From assembly GCA_965229355.1 (NCBI GenBank), contig OZ245869.1, positions 1,426,001 through 1,490,000 on the forward strand: a stretch of 64,000 bases of DNA. Direction: 5' to 3'. The DNA comes from GCA-2737725 sp965229355 (GTDB lineage Bacteria; Pseudomonadota; Alphaproteobacteria; Rhodospirillales; Rhodospirillaceae). Within the stretch, counting starts at the first letter, position 1, and each line of letters starts with the position of its first letter. Below, piece after piece: positions 51,688-61,021 of the stretch. Below the pieces are notes generated by a model. It made no database searches, was not told the DNA's origin, and saw only the letters and a program-made list of their open reading frames with translations. The position numbers and the translations under genes were made by a program.

Positions 51688-52017
51688 TTCTTATCGCCGC
51701 GTCTTTTTGCCCCGCAGGCACCCCACCCGAACACCCCGAGTCGGCCCGCTAAAGGGAGATTTGCAGCGCAGCGTAAACGAAATCTGAACAAAAGGCAAAA
51801 AATCAATATATTTCAGTGGTATCTGTGGATTATGTGAGAAACTACTGAAGAAGCGATAGTAGAGAAATACAGGTTAAATAATTGATATTATTATATTTTT
51901 AAAAACAACATCCAATTGCGGTTTTACACCGTAAGCCGGTTAAGGACAGGGCTTACCCGCGCCGAGACTAGCGCGGCATGGCACTGACGCGGATCAGCGG
52001 TTTTGGGGATGGGGTTA
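51688..52017. other. A/T-rich divergent intergenic region
   Basis: These 330 bases carry no gene. A strongly A/T-rich stretch lies at 51875-51910 (TTGATATTATTATATTTTT). It should contain divergent promoters for the aminotransferase and for the SDR-like operon, but no unambiguous pair was fixed. Confidence 0.45.
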
Positions 52018-52671
52018 ATGGCTGGAAAATCGATTTTGCTGTTCGGCGCTACAGGTGGAACGGGTGCTTATATATTAGAGCAGGCGCTGGAAGCCGGGCA
52101 CCGGGTGACGGTGGTGGCGCGAAACCCTACCAAAATCAGCACACAACATGCCAATTTGCGTGTTGTTCAAGGCGATATGCTAGATGCAGCCAGCTTAAAT
52201 GCGGCCTTTGACCAACCCTATGATGCTGTCATCTCGGCCCTTGGGGTTTATTTGAAGAACCCCGGTACCACCATGACGGACGGCACCAAGAACATTATGG
52301 CCGCGATGAAGGCCAAAGACTTAAAGCGCTTCATTGTGGTTTCATCGCTGGGGGCGTCTGAAACCAAAAGTGTTGGCCCGTTATGGGTGCGCGCCGTGCA
52401 GCACTTTATTTTGAAAAACACGCTGATTGATAAAACCGCTCAAGAGCAAGCGATTAAAGAAGCAGGTCTAGATTGGACCTTTATCCGTCCACCACGCTTA
52501 ATGAACGGCCCGAAGATCGGGCGATATGTGACATGGACTGATGCGCAGCCGCCAAAGCACCTTAAGTTAAAGTGGCAGGTGAACCGGGGTGATGTGGCCG
52601 CCGAAGTGCTGCGTTCACTCGATGACCCTACCAGCATAGGCAAGGCTGTGCAGATTTCTGATCCGGCTTAG
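52018..52671 (+). CDS. NAD(P)-binding atypical SDR-family protein
   Basis: The 217-residue protein has the Rossmann motif LLFGATGGTGAYILEQALE at the N-terminus, a DMLDAASL and VVSSLGA core, and DWTFIRPPRLMNGP at about 155-170. This resembles NmrA-like or biliverdin/flavin-reductase-like atypical SDRs, some of which only sense NADP. It heads a row with a coiled-coil protein and a methyltransferase 33 and 14 bases apart, probably one operon. Substrate unknown. Confidence 0.82.
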   Translation: MAGKSILLFGATGGTGAYILEQALEAGHRVTVVARNPTKISTQHANLRVVQGDMLDAASLNAAFDQPYDAVISALGVYLKNPGTTMTDGTKNIMAAMKAKDLKRFIVVSSLGASETKSVGPLWVRAVQHFILKNTLIDKTAQEQAIKEAGLDWTFIRPPRLMNGPKIGRYVTWTDAQPPKHLKLKWQVNRGDVAAEVLRSLDDPTSIGKAVQISDPA

Positions 52672-52704
52672 ACTGCGCGAAGTATTTTAACAGGAGACGT
52701 TTCC

Positions 52705-53076
52705 ATGGTCGCAGCTCCCGGCTTGGGTGGCCCGAAAGAAAAAGTATGGGTCGCTAAGGGTAAGCAACCGCAGTTTCACGAGGACCGCGCGATTGATCAA
52801 CTGATGGCAATGGTCACGGCGTTGACGGCCGAGGTTTCGATTTTACGCGACCGTTTGGATACGCACGAAAGATTAGCCGAGGCGGGCAAGCCCTCACGCC
52901 GTGAAGATGTCGATGCGTTTGTGCCGAATACGTCTGTGATGTCGGAACGCTCTGAACAGCGTCAGCGTCTGTTGCGCAAAGTCTTCCGCGTCTTGAAGGA
53001 AGACTTGGCTCGACACGAAACACCTGCGGATGATGCCGAGCTTGATCGGCTATCGAATGAAATCAACGCGGCCTAA
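52705..53076 (+). CDS. Coiled-coil protein of unknown function, partner of the methyltransferase
   Basis: A 123-residue, mostly helical, charged protein that I do not recognise. A helical stretch at about 30-55 (IDQLMAMVTALTAEVSILRD) has leucine heptads suited to a coiled coil, and a second helix at 80-102 has RQRLLRKVFRVLKEDL. There is no signal peptide or membrane segment. It sits 14 bases before a methyltransferase gene with an unusual N-terminal domain; the pair may form a complex, which is inference. Confidence 0.7.
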   Translation: MVAAPGLGGPKEKVWVAKGKQPQFHEDRAIDQLMAMVTALTAEVSILRDRLDTHERLAEAGKPSRREDVDAFVPNTSVMSERSEQRQRLLRKVFRVLKEDLARHETPADDAELDRLSNEINAA

Positions 53077-53090
53077 GCGGAGAACACATC

Positions 53091-54257
53091 ATGAGCACGC
53101 AAGCCAACAACTTGGTTGAACCGCATCCGATGATGCCGAAGGTCAATCACGATGAAATCGCCGAACAGATGTTCGTTTCTGATTTGAAAACCTTCATTGG
53201 CCGCGAAATTGAATCCGGCCAACGCAACCTGATGAACAATAAGGTGGTCCCGATGATCACCAAGAAAAAAGGTCAGGCACCCGCCAACCACATCGAAATT
53301 CGTGGCGAGATGGAGAAGGAGCCTGACTACCAAGCGTGGGCGACCTTGAACCGCACCGCGCAAGAAATGATGTGGGACAGCGTTGCCTCATGCGTTGATC
53401 GCCAACTCGACAAACTGGTCGACAAAAGCGATGTGGCGAACCCGAAAGGTTCACTCACGCTTGATCCGAACTTTGTCGTGCCGCGCTATATCGAGGCGTT
53501 TGATATTCACTGCATGCCCGGCAACTACCATGCCGTGACACGCCCGAACGATGTGCGCCAAGGTGCGGTGTTTGATCGTGCGGCTGCGATCTATCATATG
53601 GGCCGCAATGGCGGGTTCATGAATGACATTCGCGGCCATACCATTGTCTCGCACTTGTTCGAGCGTTGGCCCGATCTGAAGCCTGGCCGCATTCTCGATA
53701 TCGGCTGCACGGTGGGGCATTCCACTGTTGCTGTGGCCAGCTACTTCCCTGACGCCGAAGTGTACGGCATTGATGTCGGTGCGGGCTTGCTGCGCTATGC
53801 GTGGGCGCGCGCAGAGCACGTGGGTGTTGGCATTCACTTCAGCCAACAAAACGCAGAAGAAACCAACTTCCCTGATAATCACTTCGATGTGGTTGTCTCA
53901 TCGGCGATGTTGCATGAAACATCGAACGCTGCTTTGCCGCGCATCATGAAAGAATGCTACCGCGTCCTCAAACCGGGCGGCGTTGTCATTCACCTGGAAG
54001 TGCCGGGCCAATACAACCAGCTCGATACCTGGGGCCGTATTCGCGGTGACTTTGAAATTCTCTACAACAACGAACCGTTCTGGCGCGGCGCGCTCTCAAC
54101 CGACTTCAAAGCGAAGGTGGCTGAAGCAGGCTTTAAAGATGTGATGGCAGGTTTCCAAGATGCCACACCGAAAGCCGTGCGTGGTGCAGCACCTGCCTTC
54201 CGCGATAAGTCCAAGGGTGTTCACCAGTCGTGGTTTATCGCCTCTGGCGTGAAATAA
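53091..54257 (+). CDS. SAM-dependent methyltransferase with a 190-residue N-terminal extension
   Basis: The C-terminal half (about 195-330) is a class I methyltransferase: motif I ILDIGCTVGHSTV at 201-213 (with Thr-Val where the second glycine often sits), VYGIDVGAGLLRYA, and VVVSSAMLHETSN. The first 190 residues, with PAPAN-like QAPANHIEIRGEMEKEPDY and MMWDSVASCVDRQLDKL, match nothing I recognise. The C-terminal tail (residues 330-388) is also distinct. The acceptor is unknown. It is the last gene of the SDR-coiled-coil-methyltransferase row. Confidence 0.82.
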   Translation: MSTQANNLVEPHPMMPKVNHDEIAEQMFVSDLKTFIGREIESGQRNLMNNKVVPMITKKKGQAPANHIEIRGEMEKEPDYQAWATLNRTAQEMMWDSVASCVDRQLDKLVDKSDVANPKGSLTLDPNFVVPRYIEAFDIHCMPGNYHAVTRPNDVRQGAVFDRAAAIYHMGRNGGFMNDIRGHTIVSHLFERWPDLKPGRILDIGCTVGHSTVAVASYFPDAEVYGIDVGAGLLRYAWARAEHVGVGIHFSQQNAEETNFPDNHFDVVVSSAMLHETSNAALPRIMKECYRVLKPGGVVIHLEVPGQYNQLDTWGRIRGDFEILYNNEPFWRGALSTDFKAKVAEAGFKDVMAGFQDATPKAVRGAAPAFRDKSKGVHQSWFIASGVK

Positions 54258-54277
54258 AGCTTCAGGCCAAAAATAGT

Positions 54278-55477
54278 TTAGTCAGCCAAAAGCTGACGCA
54301 AGACTTCATTGAGGGCCAGGCGGCCAGCCGCTGTGGCCCTCAATCTATTTTGGGCAAAGACCACGAAACCTTGGTCTTCAAGCTGCGCCAGTTTCTTTTC
54401 ATTCAGAAGCGTGCGCAGCGCTAAGCCTGTCTGGCGTTCAAAGCGCACGGTATGAATGCCTTCTGCCAGACGTAAGCCCATCATAATCATTTCTTCAGCG
54501 CGTGATTTTTGATCGAGCGGCTCGATCTCCTGCGCACCGTGGTTCTCGGCAGCAACGCGTTTCAACCACAAGGCCGGCGCTTTGATCTGCCGTGTTGCGC
54601 GCGCGCCATCATTCAGCGTCAAACGCCCATGGGCGCCCGGGCCAACGCCCACATAATCGCCGCCGCGCCAATAGACCATGTTATGTCGGCACTCTTGGCC
54701 CACGTGCGCGTGATTTGAAATTTCATAAGCTGGAAAGCCTGCTTCAGCGCAAAGTTCGTTTGTAATGTCGAACATATCGCTGGCGTCATCTTCACTGGGC
54801 AGCGTGAATTTCTTCAACGCATAGTCCGCCGCCATGGCGGTGCCGTCTTCCATCGTCAGTTGATACAGCGACAGATGCGAGATATTGTTGTCGCGCACTT
54901 CTTTCAGCGCTGTTTCCAACTCACCGCGCCATGCATCTGCACTTTGTCCGGGCCGCGCATAAATCAAATCAAAAGACACACGTGGGAAAATCTTGGCCGC
55001 TGCGCGCCATGCTTTTTGAGCTTCGGCCACAGAATGCTTACGGCCTAAAAACCGCAAATCATTCTCGTTAAGTGATTGCACGCCCATGGATAGCCGATTT
55101 ACGCCTGCGGTGTTGAATGCTTTGAATCGGTTTGCGTCAACGGTGCCAGGGTTTGCTTCCAGCGTGATTTCTAAATCACTTACGGGTTGCCAATGTTTTT
55201 TTGCGGCCTCGATCACCGCTGCTGTTGTGGCGGGGTCCATCAACGATGGTGTGCCGCCGCCAAAGAAAATACTGGTCAGACGCCGGTTCGGTGTTTGGGC
55301 GGCGAAGTGTTCAAGTTCGCGCAAATACGCATCGTGCCAGGCCAACTGATCAATTTTATCAACCACGTGGCTATTGAAATCACAGTACGGGCATTTCGAG
55401 ATACAAAACGGCCAATGGACATAAAGGCCAAAGCCTTCATCTCTTGGGTCTGCGGTTGTGTCCGGGGCGGTTGTCAT
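54278..55477 (-). CDS. hemW: Radical SAM heme chaperone HemW
   Basis: HemW binds heme and may insert it in respiratory proteins; it resembles but is not coproporphyrinogen dehydrogenase. The 399-residue protein has the 4Fe-4S-binding CxxxCxxC as CISKCPYCDF, then FFGGGTPSLM, and a C-terminal HemN-type domain. ATG at 55477 is chosen; the open frame to 55600 adds unrelated residues. In relatives hemW directly follows rdgB, but here a cupin gene on the other strand intervenes. Confidence 0.92.
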   Translation of the reverse strand: MTTAPDTTADPRDEGFGLYVHWPFCISKCPYCDFNSHVVDKIDQLAWHDAYLRELEHFAAQTPNRRLTSIFFGGGTPSLMDPATTAAVIEAAKKHWQPVSDLEITLEANPGTVDANRFKAFNTAGVNRLSMGVQSLNENDLRFLGRKHSVAEAQKAWRAAAKIFPRVSFDLIYARPGQSADAWRGELETALKEVRDNNISHLSLYQLTMEDGTAMAADYALKKFTLPSEDDASDMFDITNELCAEAGFPAYEISNHAHVGQECRHNMVYWRGGDYVGVGPGAHGRLTLNDGARATRQIKAPALWLKRVAAENHGAQEIEPLDQKSRAEEMIMMGLRLAEGIHTVRFERQTGLALRTLLNEKKLAQLEDQGFVVFAQNRLRATAAGRLALNEVLRQLLAD

Positions 55478-55564
55478 AGGCCGAGGTCGTAGGACGAAAC
55501 CCAAAGCAATGCGACTTGAATCTTTGGCGCTGAGGATGAAACTAAGCTGAACAGGAGAATGTAT

Positions 55565-56413
55565 ATGGGCCGTCCGCTGACAGAATTCATCTTTGCGCAA
55601 AACTTAACCTGGATGCCGGGTTTGCCCGGAGGCGCACGCGATGATGTCGATGCTAAAATTCTCAGCCTTGATTCCGAGACCGGCGAATTAACGGCCATTG
55701 TGCGTTATCCGGCGGGGTGGTCACGGCCTGAAGTGGAAAGCTTAGCGGCAGAAGAAGAAATGTATGTGCTGGATGGCGCGATCACCATCAACGGTCACAT
55801 ATATACGCGCGACAGCTATATGTGCCTGCCCCCGCATTTCAAACGCGCTGGCGCTGTGACGGATAAAGGCTGCGTGGCGCTGACGTTTTTTGATGGCACA
55901 CCCGCTCAGTCAAAACCAGGCACTACGCATGACCCCAAAGCGCCGCATGTTGAAGGCTTGGATGTATATGCGATGCGGTGGGATTCCAAAGTGGCAGACC
56001 CGTCGTTGGAGTGGATGGGCAACCGCCGCAAAGTCTTGCGCATGGACCCGGTGTATAATCAAAAAGCCACGTTCATTATTTCTACGCCGCCGCACATCTA
56101 CCCCGAAAACTGGGCCTGCCCCACGCTGACACATCCGTGCGCGGAAGAGTCATTCATGCTCTCGGGTGATATGATCGGGCCTCATGGGCGTATGACGGCG
56201 GGCTCATACTTCTGGCGTCCGGCGGAAATTCCGCACGGGCCTTTCGGTACGCGTGATGGCGCGATGTCGCTGATCCGCTTTCGTCACGGCAAGCACGTGA
56301 ACGTGTGGGGCGCAGAGCAAACGCCGTTCAGCTATGACACGGGCTACAAGCCTGCAATCCCAGAAAGCTTAAAATCTGTCGCAAAGATTTATGAAGGCGC
56401 AGAGCGTTATTAA
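55565..56413 (+). CDS. Cupin-domain protein (DUF4437-like, double cupin)
   Basis: The 282-residue protein appears to hold two cupin barrels. The first has EEEMYVLDGAITINGHIYTR at about 60-79 and the second CAEESFMLSGDMIGPHGRMTAGS at about 190-212 in two parts, followed by RPAEIPHGPFG. Some cupin metal ligands (Glu, His) are present. Function is unknown. ATG at 55565 is seven bases after AGGAGA and is preferred over ATG at 55559. It lies between hemW and rdgB and overlaps the converging rdgB by four bases. Confidence 0.78.
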   Translation: MGRPLTEFIFAQNLTWMPGLPGGARDDVDAKILSLDSETGELTAIVRYPAGWSRPEVESLAAEEEMYVLDGAITINGHIYTRDSYMCLPPHFKRAGAVTDKGCVALTFFDGTPAQSKPGTTHDPKAPHVEGLDVYAMRWDSKVADPSLEWMGNRRKVLRMDPVYNQKATFIISTPPHIYPENWACPTLTHPCAEESFMLSGDMIGPHGRMTAGSYFWRPAEIPHGPFGTRDGAMSLIRFRHGKHVNVWGAEQTPFSYDTGYKPAIPESLKSVAKIYEGAERY

Positions 56414-57006
56414 TTCTTAAAGCACGCTGCGACCAGCTGCTTGAATGCGTGTGCGCGGTGGCTCATGGCGTGCTTGGCGTTTGGTTCCATCTCGCCGAAT
56501 GTGATGCTGTGACTGGTGGGCACAAATATCGGATCATACCCAAAGCCTTGCGTCCCGCGCGGTAATACCAACGTGCCATGCACCTCACCCTCAAACGCTT
56601 CGCAGTGGCCATCGGGCCAGCACAAAGCCAAGGCGCAGACGAATTTTGCTGAGCGATCAGTTTTGCCCTTCAACTCGTCTTCAACGCGCTGCATGGCGAA
56701 GTTGAAGTCTTTGTTGGGGCCAGCCCAACGTGCTGAATAAATACCAGGCGCGCCATCAAGGGCGGTGACGGCTAATCCAGAATCATCCGCGAGCGCAGGC
56801 AAGTTGCTGGCTTTCGCTGCAGCCAGCGCCTTTAACTTTGCATTGCCGATAAAGGTGGTTTCCGTTTCCTCAGGCTCAGGCAATCCTAGTTCACCGGCTG
56901 AAACAACATCGGCCTTAAAAGGCGCTAAGAGATCATTGATCTCACGCACTTTGCCTTTGTTGTGCGTCGCTAAAACTAAACGTCCGCCGGTGAATACGCG
57001 TGGCAT
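56410..57006 (-). CDS. rdgB: Inosine/xanthosine triphosphate pyrophosphatase RdgB
   Basis: RdgB removes non-canonical purine nucleoside triphosphates. The 198-residue protein has LVLATHNKGKVREI near the N-terminus, LADDSGLAVTALDGAPGIYS in two blocks, RAHAFK near the C-terminus and FGYDPIFVP. It starts four bases after the rph stop; translational coupling is likely. Confidence 0.95.
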   Translation of the reverse strand: MPRVFTGGRLVLATHNKGKVREINDLLAPFKADVVSAGELGLPEPEETETTFIGNAKLKALAAAKASNLPALADDSGLAVTALDGAPGIYSARWAGPNKDFNFAMQRVEDELKGKTDRSAKFVCALALCWPDGHCEAFEGEVHGTLVLPRGTQGFGYDPIFVPTSHSITFGEMEPNAKHAMSHRAHAFKQLVAACFKN

Positions 57007-57010
57007 TTGA

Positions 57011-57739
57011 TTAGCCTAGTTTCGCAAGCGCTGCATTTTGCAACGTCACCAATTCGGCCACACCTTTTTTGGCGAGCGTCATCAGCGTTGCGAACTCATG
57101 CTCTTCAAATGGTTGATCTTCCGCCGTGCCTTGCACTTCCACAATCTTGCCCGATGCGGTCAGCACAAAGTTGGCATCGGCTTGGCATTTTGAGTCTTCG
57201 GGATAATCCAAATCCAAAACCGCAGTGCCTTTATAAAGTCCGCATGAAATGGCCGCGACATTCTCGCGAAGCGGAATTTTGCCGATCACGCCCATCGACT
57301 TCATTTTATGGAACGCTTGATACAGCGCGACATAAGCGCCCGTAATGCTGGCGGTGCGTGTCCCACCATCGGCTTGCAGCACATCGCAATCTAATCTGAT
57401 CTGCACTTCACCAAAGCCGGTCAGCTGTGTGACCGAGCGTAAAGCACGGCCGACCAGGCGCTGAATTTCCTGGGTACGGCCCGACTGGCCACCCTTGGCG
57501 GCTTCGCGCGCTGTGCGGGTGTGGGTCGAGCGCGGCAGCATGCCGTATTCTGCCGTTACCCACCCTTTGCCGGTGTTTTTCAAAAACGGCGGCACCCCTT
57601 CTTCGACGCTCGCGGTGCATAGCACATGGGTGTCACCGAACCGGATCAGGCACGACCCTTCGGCGTGTTTAGCAAAGCCCATCTCCAAGCTAACGGCGCG
57701 AAGGGCATCGGGGCTGCGGCCCGAGGGGCGTAAAGACAT
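57011..57739 (-). CDS. rph: Ribonuclease PH
   Basis: RNase PH trims tRNA 3' ends by phosphorolysis. The 242-residue protein has RPSGRSPDALRAVSLE at the N-terminus, GWVTAEYGMLPRSTHTR in the middle and CDVLQADGGTRTASITGAYVAL in two blocks. It forms the rph-rdgB operon and is divergent from hrcA with 185 bases between starts. Confidence 0.97.
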   Translation of the reverse strand: MSLRPSGRSPDALRAVSLEMGFAKHAEGSCLIRFGDTHVLCTASVEEGVPPFLKNTGKGWVTAEYGMLPRSTHTRTAREAAKGGQSGRTQEIQRLVGRALRSVTQLTGFGEVQIRLDCDVLQADGGTRTASITGAYVALYQAFHKMKSMGVIGKIPLRENVAAISCGLYKGTAVLDLDYPEDSKCQADANFVLTASGKIVEVQGTAEDQPFEEHEFATLMTLAKKGVAELVTLQNAALAKLG

Positions 57740-57869
57740 GGAACCAAGCCTTCAAAGTAGGGGTTTATAAAAGATAAGGCCGTCTAACACTGGTGGTTCG
57801 GAACCGCAAGCAAATGACCGACTCGGCTTCAAAGCCTTGGAATTGCTGGGTCTGAGAAGTATGCGTGCA

Positions 57870-57898
57870 TTGACGGGGTTTGCCTTGGTGCTTACATA
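57870..57898 (+). promoter_or_regulatory. Sigma-70-type promoter for hrcA
   Basis: TTGACG (57870-57875) and TACATA (57893-57898) are 17 bases apart. The predicted start is about 20 bases before the hrcA ATG. No CIRCE element was found here. Confidence 0.65.
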
Positions 57899-57924
57899 CC
57901 GGGCCAAGAGGAAATTTGGAAAAT

Positions 57925-58995
57925 ATGACGTCGTCCCTAACCCCAGACGCCAATAGTGTCGTTGCGCTGAACGAGCGCAGCCGGGATATTTTCCGGCACA
58001 TTATTGATGCGTATATGGAAACCGGCGAGCCGGTAGGGTCACGCACCATTTCCCGGAAATTGGGTGGATCGCTCTCACCCGCCACAATCCGCAACGTCAT
58101 GTCGGATTTAGAGCTGTCGGGGCTTTTATACGCCCCCCATACCTCGGCCGGGCGTCTGCCAACCGATGCAGGCCTTCGCATGTTTGTCAGCGGGCTGTTG
58201 CAGCTGGGTGGCCTTGATACGGATGAACGCAAAGCCATCGAGGCGCATTGCCAAGCTTCGGGCCGATCCATTGAAGAAGTGATGAGCCAGGCTACCTCGG
58301 CGCTGTCGGGGCTATCGCAATGCGCCAGTTTGGTGCTCGCACCCAAATTAGAATCACCGCTAAAGCATATTGAGTTCGTGAGCTTAAAGCCCGGTCGCGC
58401 ATTGGTGGTGATGGTCAGCGAAAGCGGCGTGGTGGAAAATCGCTTGGTTGAAGTGCCAGCGGATTTACCTGTGTCTGCACTGGTTGAGGCCGGCAATTTT
58501 TTGTCGACGCGCTTGGCCGGCAAAACCTTGGTGGAAGCACGCACCGATATCTTAAGCGAAATTGAGAACCGCAAAGCGCAGTTGGATGAATTGACGGCCA
58601 AAGTGGTACAGGCTGGTTTAGCAACACCCAGCGGAACAACACCCAGCGACGGGGCGTTGATCGTGAAGGGTCAGGCGCATCTTTTAAACAACATCACGGC
58701 GTTGGAAGATTTGTCGCGCATTCGTCAGTTGTTCTCAGCGCTTGAAACACGTGAGGAAATGCTGCGCATTGTTGATCTGGTGGGCCGTGCTGACGGCGTG
58801 CAGATTTTCATTGGTGCACAAAATCAACTCTTCGGTATGGCGGGCTGCTCGATGGTGGTGGCCCCGTTCCTGAACGCCCGTGAGCAAATCGTTGGTGCCA
58901 TCGGTATCGTTGGCCCGACACGCATTAATTATGCACGCATCATTCCTATGGTGGATTACACCGCCAAACTGATGACACGCATGATTGGACAATAG
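57925..58995 (+). CDS. hrcA: Heat-inducible transcription repressor HrcA
   Basis: HrcA represses groESL (and in some species dnaK) at CIRCE operators. The 356-residue protein has an N-terminal winged helix (LNERSRDIFRHIIDAYMETG, then GSRTISRKLGGSLSPATIRNVM), the GRLPTDAGLRMFVSGL motif and a C-terminal GAF-like domain. ATG at 57925 is chosen over the earlier in-frame start at 57880, which would overlap the likely promoter. grpE follows after 26 bases. Confidence 0.96.
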   Translation: MTSSLTPDANSVVALNERSRDIFRHIIDAYMETGEPVGSRTISRKLGGSLSPATIRNVMSDLELSGLLYAPHTSAGRLPTDAGLRMFVSGLLQLGGLDTDERKAIEAHCQASGRSIEEVMSQATSALSGLSQCASLVLAPKLESPLKHIEFVSLKPGRALVVMVSESGVVENRLVEVPADLPVSALVEAGNFLSTRLAGKTLVEARTDILSEIENRKAQLDELTAKVVQAGLATPSGTTPSDGALIVKGQAHLLNNITALEDLSRIRQLFSALETREEMLRIVDLVGRADGVQIFIGAQNQLFGMAGCSMVVAPFLNAREQIVGAIGIVGPTRINYARIIPMVDYTAKLMTRMIGQ

Positions 58996-59021
58996 AGTTT
59001 GGAAATAAGAAGACGCACATC

Positions 59022-59657
59022 ATGACTGACCAGAACGAACAACCTTTTGAATCTCAATCCGATGCCACCGCGGCTGATCTGAATGCGGGCGTGGATGTAC
59101 ATGCGGTGATTGATGCGTTGCAAACGCAGATCGAAGAGCTTCAAAAGCAATTAGACCAAGCTAAAGCTGATAAACTGGTTGCGTTAGCTGATGCCGAAAA
59201 TGCATCCAAGCGCGCTGATCGCCGGATTGCCGATAACGCGAAGTATGCAACCTCCAACATCTGCAAAACATTGCTGCAAGTGGCAGATAACCTTGGCCGC
59301 GCCTTGCTGGCCGCGCCTGCGGATCAACGTGCGGCGAATGAGCCCCTGAAGAACCTCGCCATGGGCGTAGAGCTGACAGAAAAAGAATTGCTGAAAGTTT
59401 TGGAAGACCAAGGTGTGAAGCGTGTGAATGCGCTGAACGCGCCGTTCGACCCCAATTTGCATAATGCCGTACAAGAACAGGAAAACGCGTCTGTGCCCAA
59501 TGGCACGGTCTTGCAAGTTTTTGTTGAAGGCTACGTGATGCATGATCGTTTGCTACGCCCAGCCATGGTGGTGGTCTCGCGCGGCGGCCCGAAGCGTGAA
59601 GCCGCAAAGCCTGAGGGTGATGCGGGTTCTCAAAGCAGTGTGAACACATCTGCGTAA
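59022..59657 (+). CDS. grpE: Nucleotide exchange factor GrpE
   Basis: GrpE releases ADP from DnaK. The 211-residue protein has a long N-terminal coiled coil (VIDALQTQIEELQKQLDQAK and onward), the core RALLAAPADQ and MGVELTEKELLKVLEDQGV, and the beta wing PNGTVLQVFVEGYVMHDRLLRPAMVVVS in separate parts. A strong terminator follows at 59.7 kb. Confidence 0.95.
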   Translation: MTDQNEQPFESQSDATAADLNAGVDVHAVIDALQTQIEELQKQLDQAKADKLVALADAENASKRADRRIADNAKYATSNICKTLLQVADNLGRALLAAPADQRAANEPLKNLAMGVELTEKELLKVLEDQGVKRVNALNAPFDPNLHNAVQEQENASVPNGTVLQVFVEGYVMHDRLLRPAMVVVSRGGPKREAAKPEGDAGSQSSVNTSA

Positions 59658-59707
59658 AACGGGCTGCCTAGCATCGTTTGCAATTAAAGTTTGCTTGAGC
59701 GTTGAAG

Positions 59708-59741
59708 CGGGGCCGTGCAACATCGGCCCCGTTATTTTTTT
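59708..59741 (+). terminator. Rho-independent terminator of hrcA-grpE
   Basis: CGGGGCCG (59708-59715) pairs with CGGCCCCG (59724-59731) over an 8-base loop and is followed by TTATTTTTTT. It lies 50 bases past the grpE stop. Confidence 0.95.
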
Positions 59742-59770
59742 GCGGCGGAATTTTTGTGGGGACTCATGTC

Positions 59771-61021
59771 ATGCAGATGACGCGTTTGATTTTGACCTTA
59801 AGCTTGATTGGAAGCGCAGCATCTGCGCAAACCTTTGAACAAGCGCCCGGCACAAAAATCAAAATCGATGCGGCTTCCATGCCGCAGCCGTATTCACCAC
59901 CTAGCCCCGCAAATCCAAATCGCAATGTCCCGCGCCCTACAGGTGCGATGCCGACAGTGCCAGCGGGCTTCAAGGTTAACATCTTCGCTGAAGGTTTAGG
60001 CGATGCGCGCAATTTGCTGGTGGCGCCCAACGGCGATGTGTTTGTGGCGGAGCAAGGTACGGGCAAAATTTCTATCCTGCGTGACACCGATGGTGATGGC
60101 AAAGCCGACAAAACCGAAACATTTGCAGAAGGTTTCAATAGTCCCTTTGGCATGGATTTCGTCAAAGACGGCGTGCTGATTGGTGACACCACAGCTGTGT
60201 GGCGCTTGGCGTATCGCTCGGGCGATATGAAAGCGACGGGCAAACAACAAGTGACTAAAGATGGCGCGCTGGCGGATCCCGCTGGTCACTCCACACGTAC
60301 AGTCGCGGTGCATCCGGATGGGTCGAAGTTCTATGTGGCTATTGGTTCACGTGGCAACATCAACGAAGAGCCTGAACCGCGTGCGACGATTCAAGAATTC
60401 AAAGCCGATGGTTCAGGGCAGCGCACATTTGCGACAGGTTTGCGCAATGCGGTGGGTACGGCGTTCCTGCCGGGCACGACCGAGCTCTATACCGTCGTGA
60501 ACGAGCGTGATGGTTTGGGCGATGAATTGGTGCCGGATTATTTGACCAAAGTGCAAGATGGCGGGTTCTACGGTTGGCCTTACAGCTACATCGGCAAAAA
60601 CCCACAGCGCGATCCCGTGGGCCAAAACCCTAGCCGTGATTTTGCCAGCAAGCGTCCTGATCTGGTTCAGAAAGCCATTGTGCCAGATACATTGTTCCGC
60701 TCGCACTCAGCCCCTGTGGGCCTCGCGTTCTCAACCGGCAAGATGTTCCCGAAGGAATATCAAGGCGGCGCGTTCGTGGGCTTGCATGGCTCGTGGAACG
60801 CAAGCCAAGCCCGCGGCTATCACGTGGCATACGTGCCGTTCGAAAACGGCAAGGCTGCTGATCACTATATTGTCTTCGTCTCGGGCTTCTGGGTGGCTGG
60901 TGAAAAGAAAGCCGAAACGTGGGGCCGTCCGTCAGGCGTGGCCATTGCCAAAGACGGCGCACTGCTGATTGCTGACGATGTCGGCAACATGGTCTGGCGC
61001 GTTAGCACGTCAGGTAAATAA
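59771..61021 (+). CDS. PQQ-type sugar/sorbosone dehydrogenase-like secreted protein
   Basis: The 416-residue precursor has a signal peptide (LILTLSLIGSAASAQ) and a six-bladed propeller of the soluble PQQ glucose/sorbosone dehydrogenase type: VNIFAEGLGDARNLLVAPNG, a DTDGDGKADK calcium-binding-like loop, LRNAVGTAF, DGGFYGWPYSYIG and SGVAIAKDGALLIADD. It should be periplasmic. PQQ biosynthesis genes are not in the window, so the cofactor is unproven. ATGs at 59771 and 59777 are both plausible. A 17-base repeat spans its stop codon. Confidence 0.82.
   Translation: MQMTRLILTLSLIGSAASAQTFEQAPGTKIKIDAASMPQPYSPPSPANPNRNVPRPTGAMPTVPAGFKVNIFAEGLGDARNLLVAPNGDVFVAEQGTGKISILRDTDGDGKADKTETFAEGFNSPFGMDFVKDGVLIGDTTAVWRLAYRSGDMKATGKQQVTKDGALADPAGHSTRTVAVHPDGSKFYVAIGSRGNINEEPEPRATIQEFKADGSGQRTFATGLRNAVGTAFLPGTTELYTVVNERDGLGDELVPDYLTKVQDGGFYGWPYSYIGKNPQRDPVGQNPSRDFASKRPDLVQKAIVPDTLFRSHSAPVGLAFSTGKMFPKEYQGGAFVGLHGSWNASQARGYHVAYVPFENGKAADHYIVFVSGFWVAGEKKAETWGRPSGVAIAKDGALLIADDVGNMVWRVSTSGK

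Noticed and set aside
57740..57924. CIRCE operator before hrcA
   Set aside because: No TTAGCACTC-N9-GAGTGCTAA-like dyad was found in the hrcA-rph interval or the dnaK leader.
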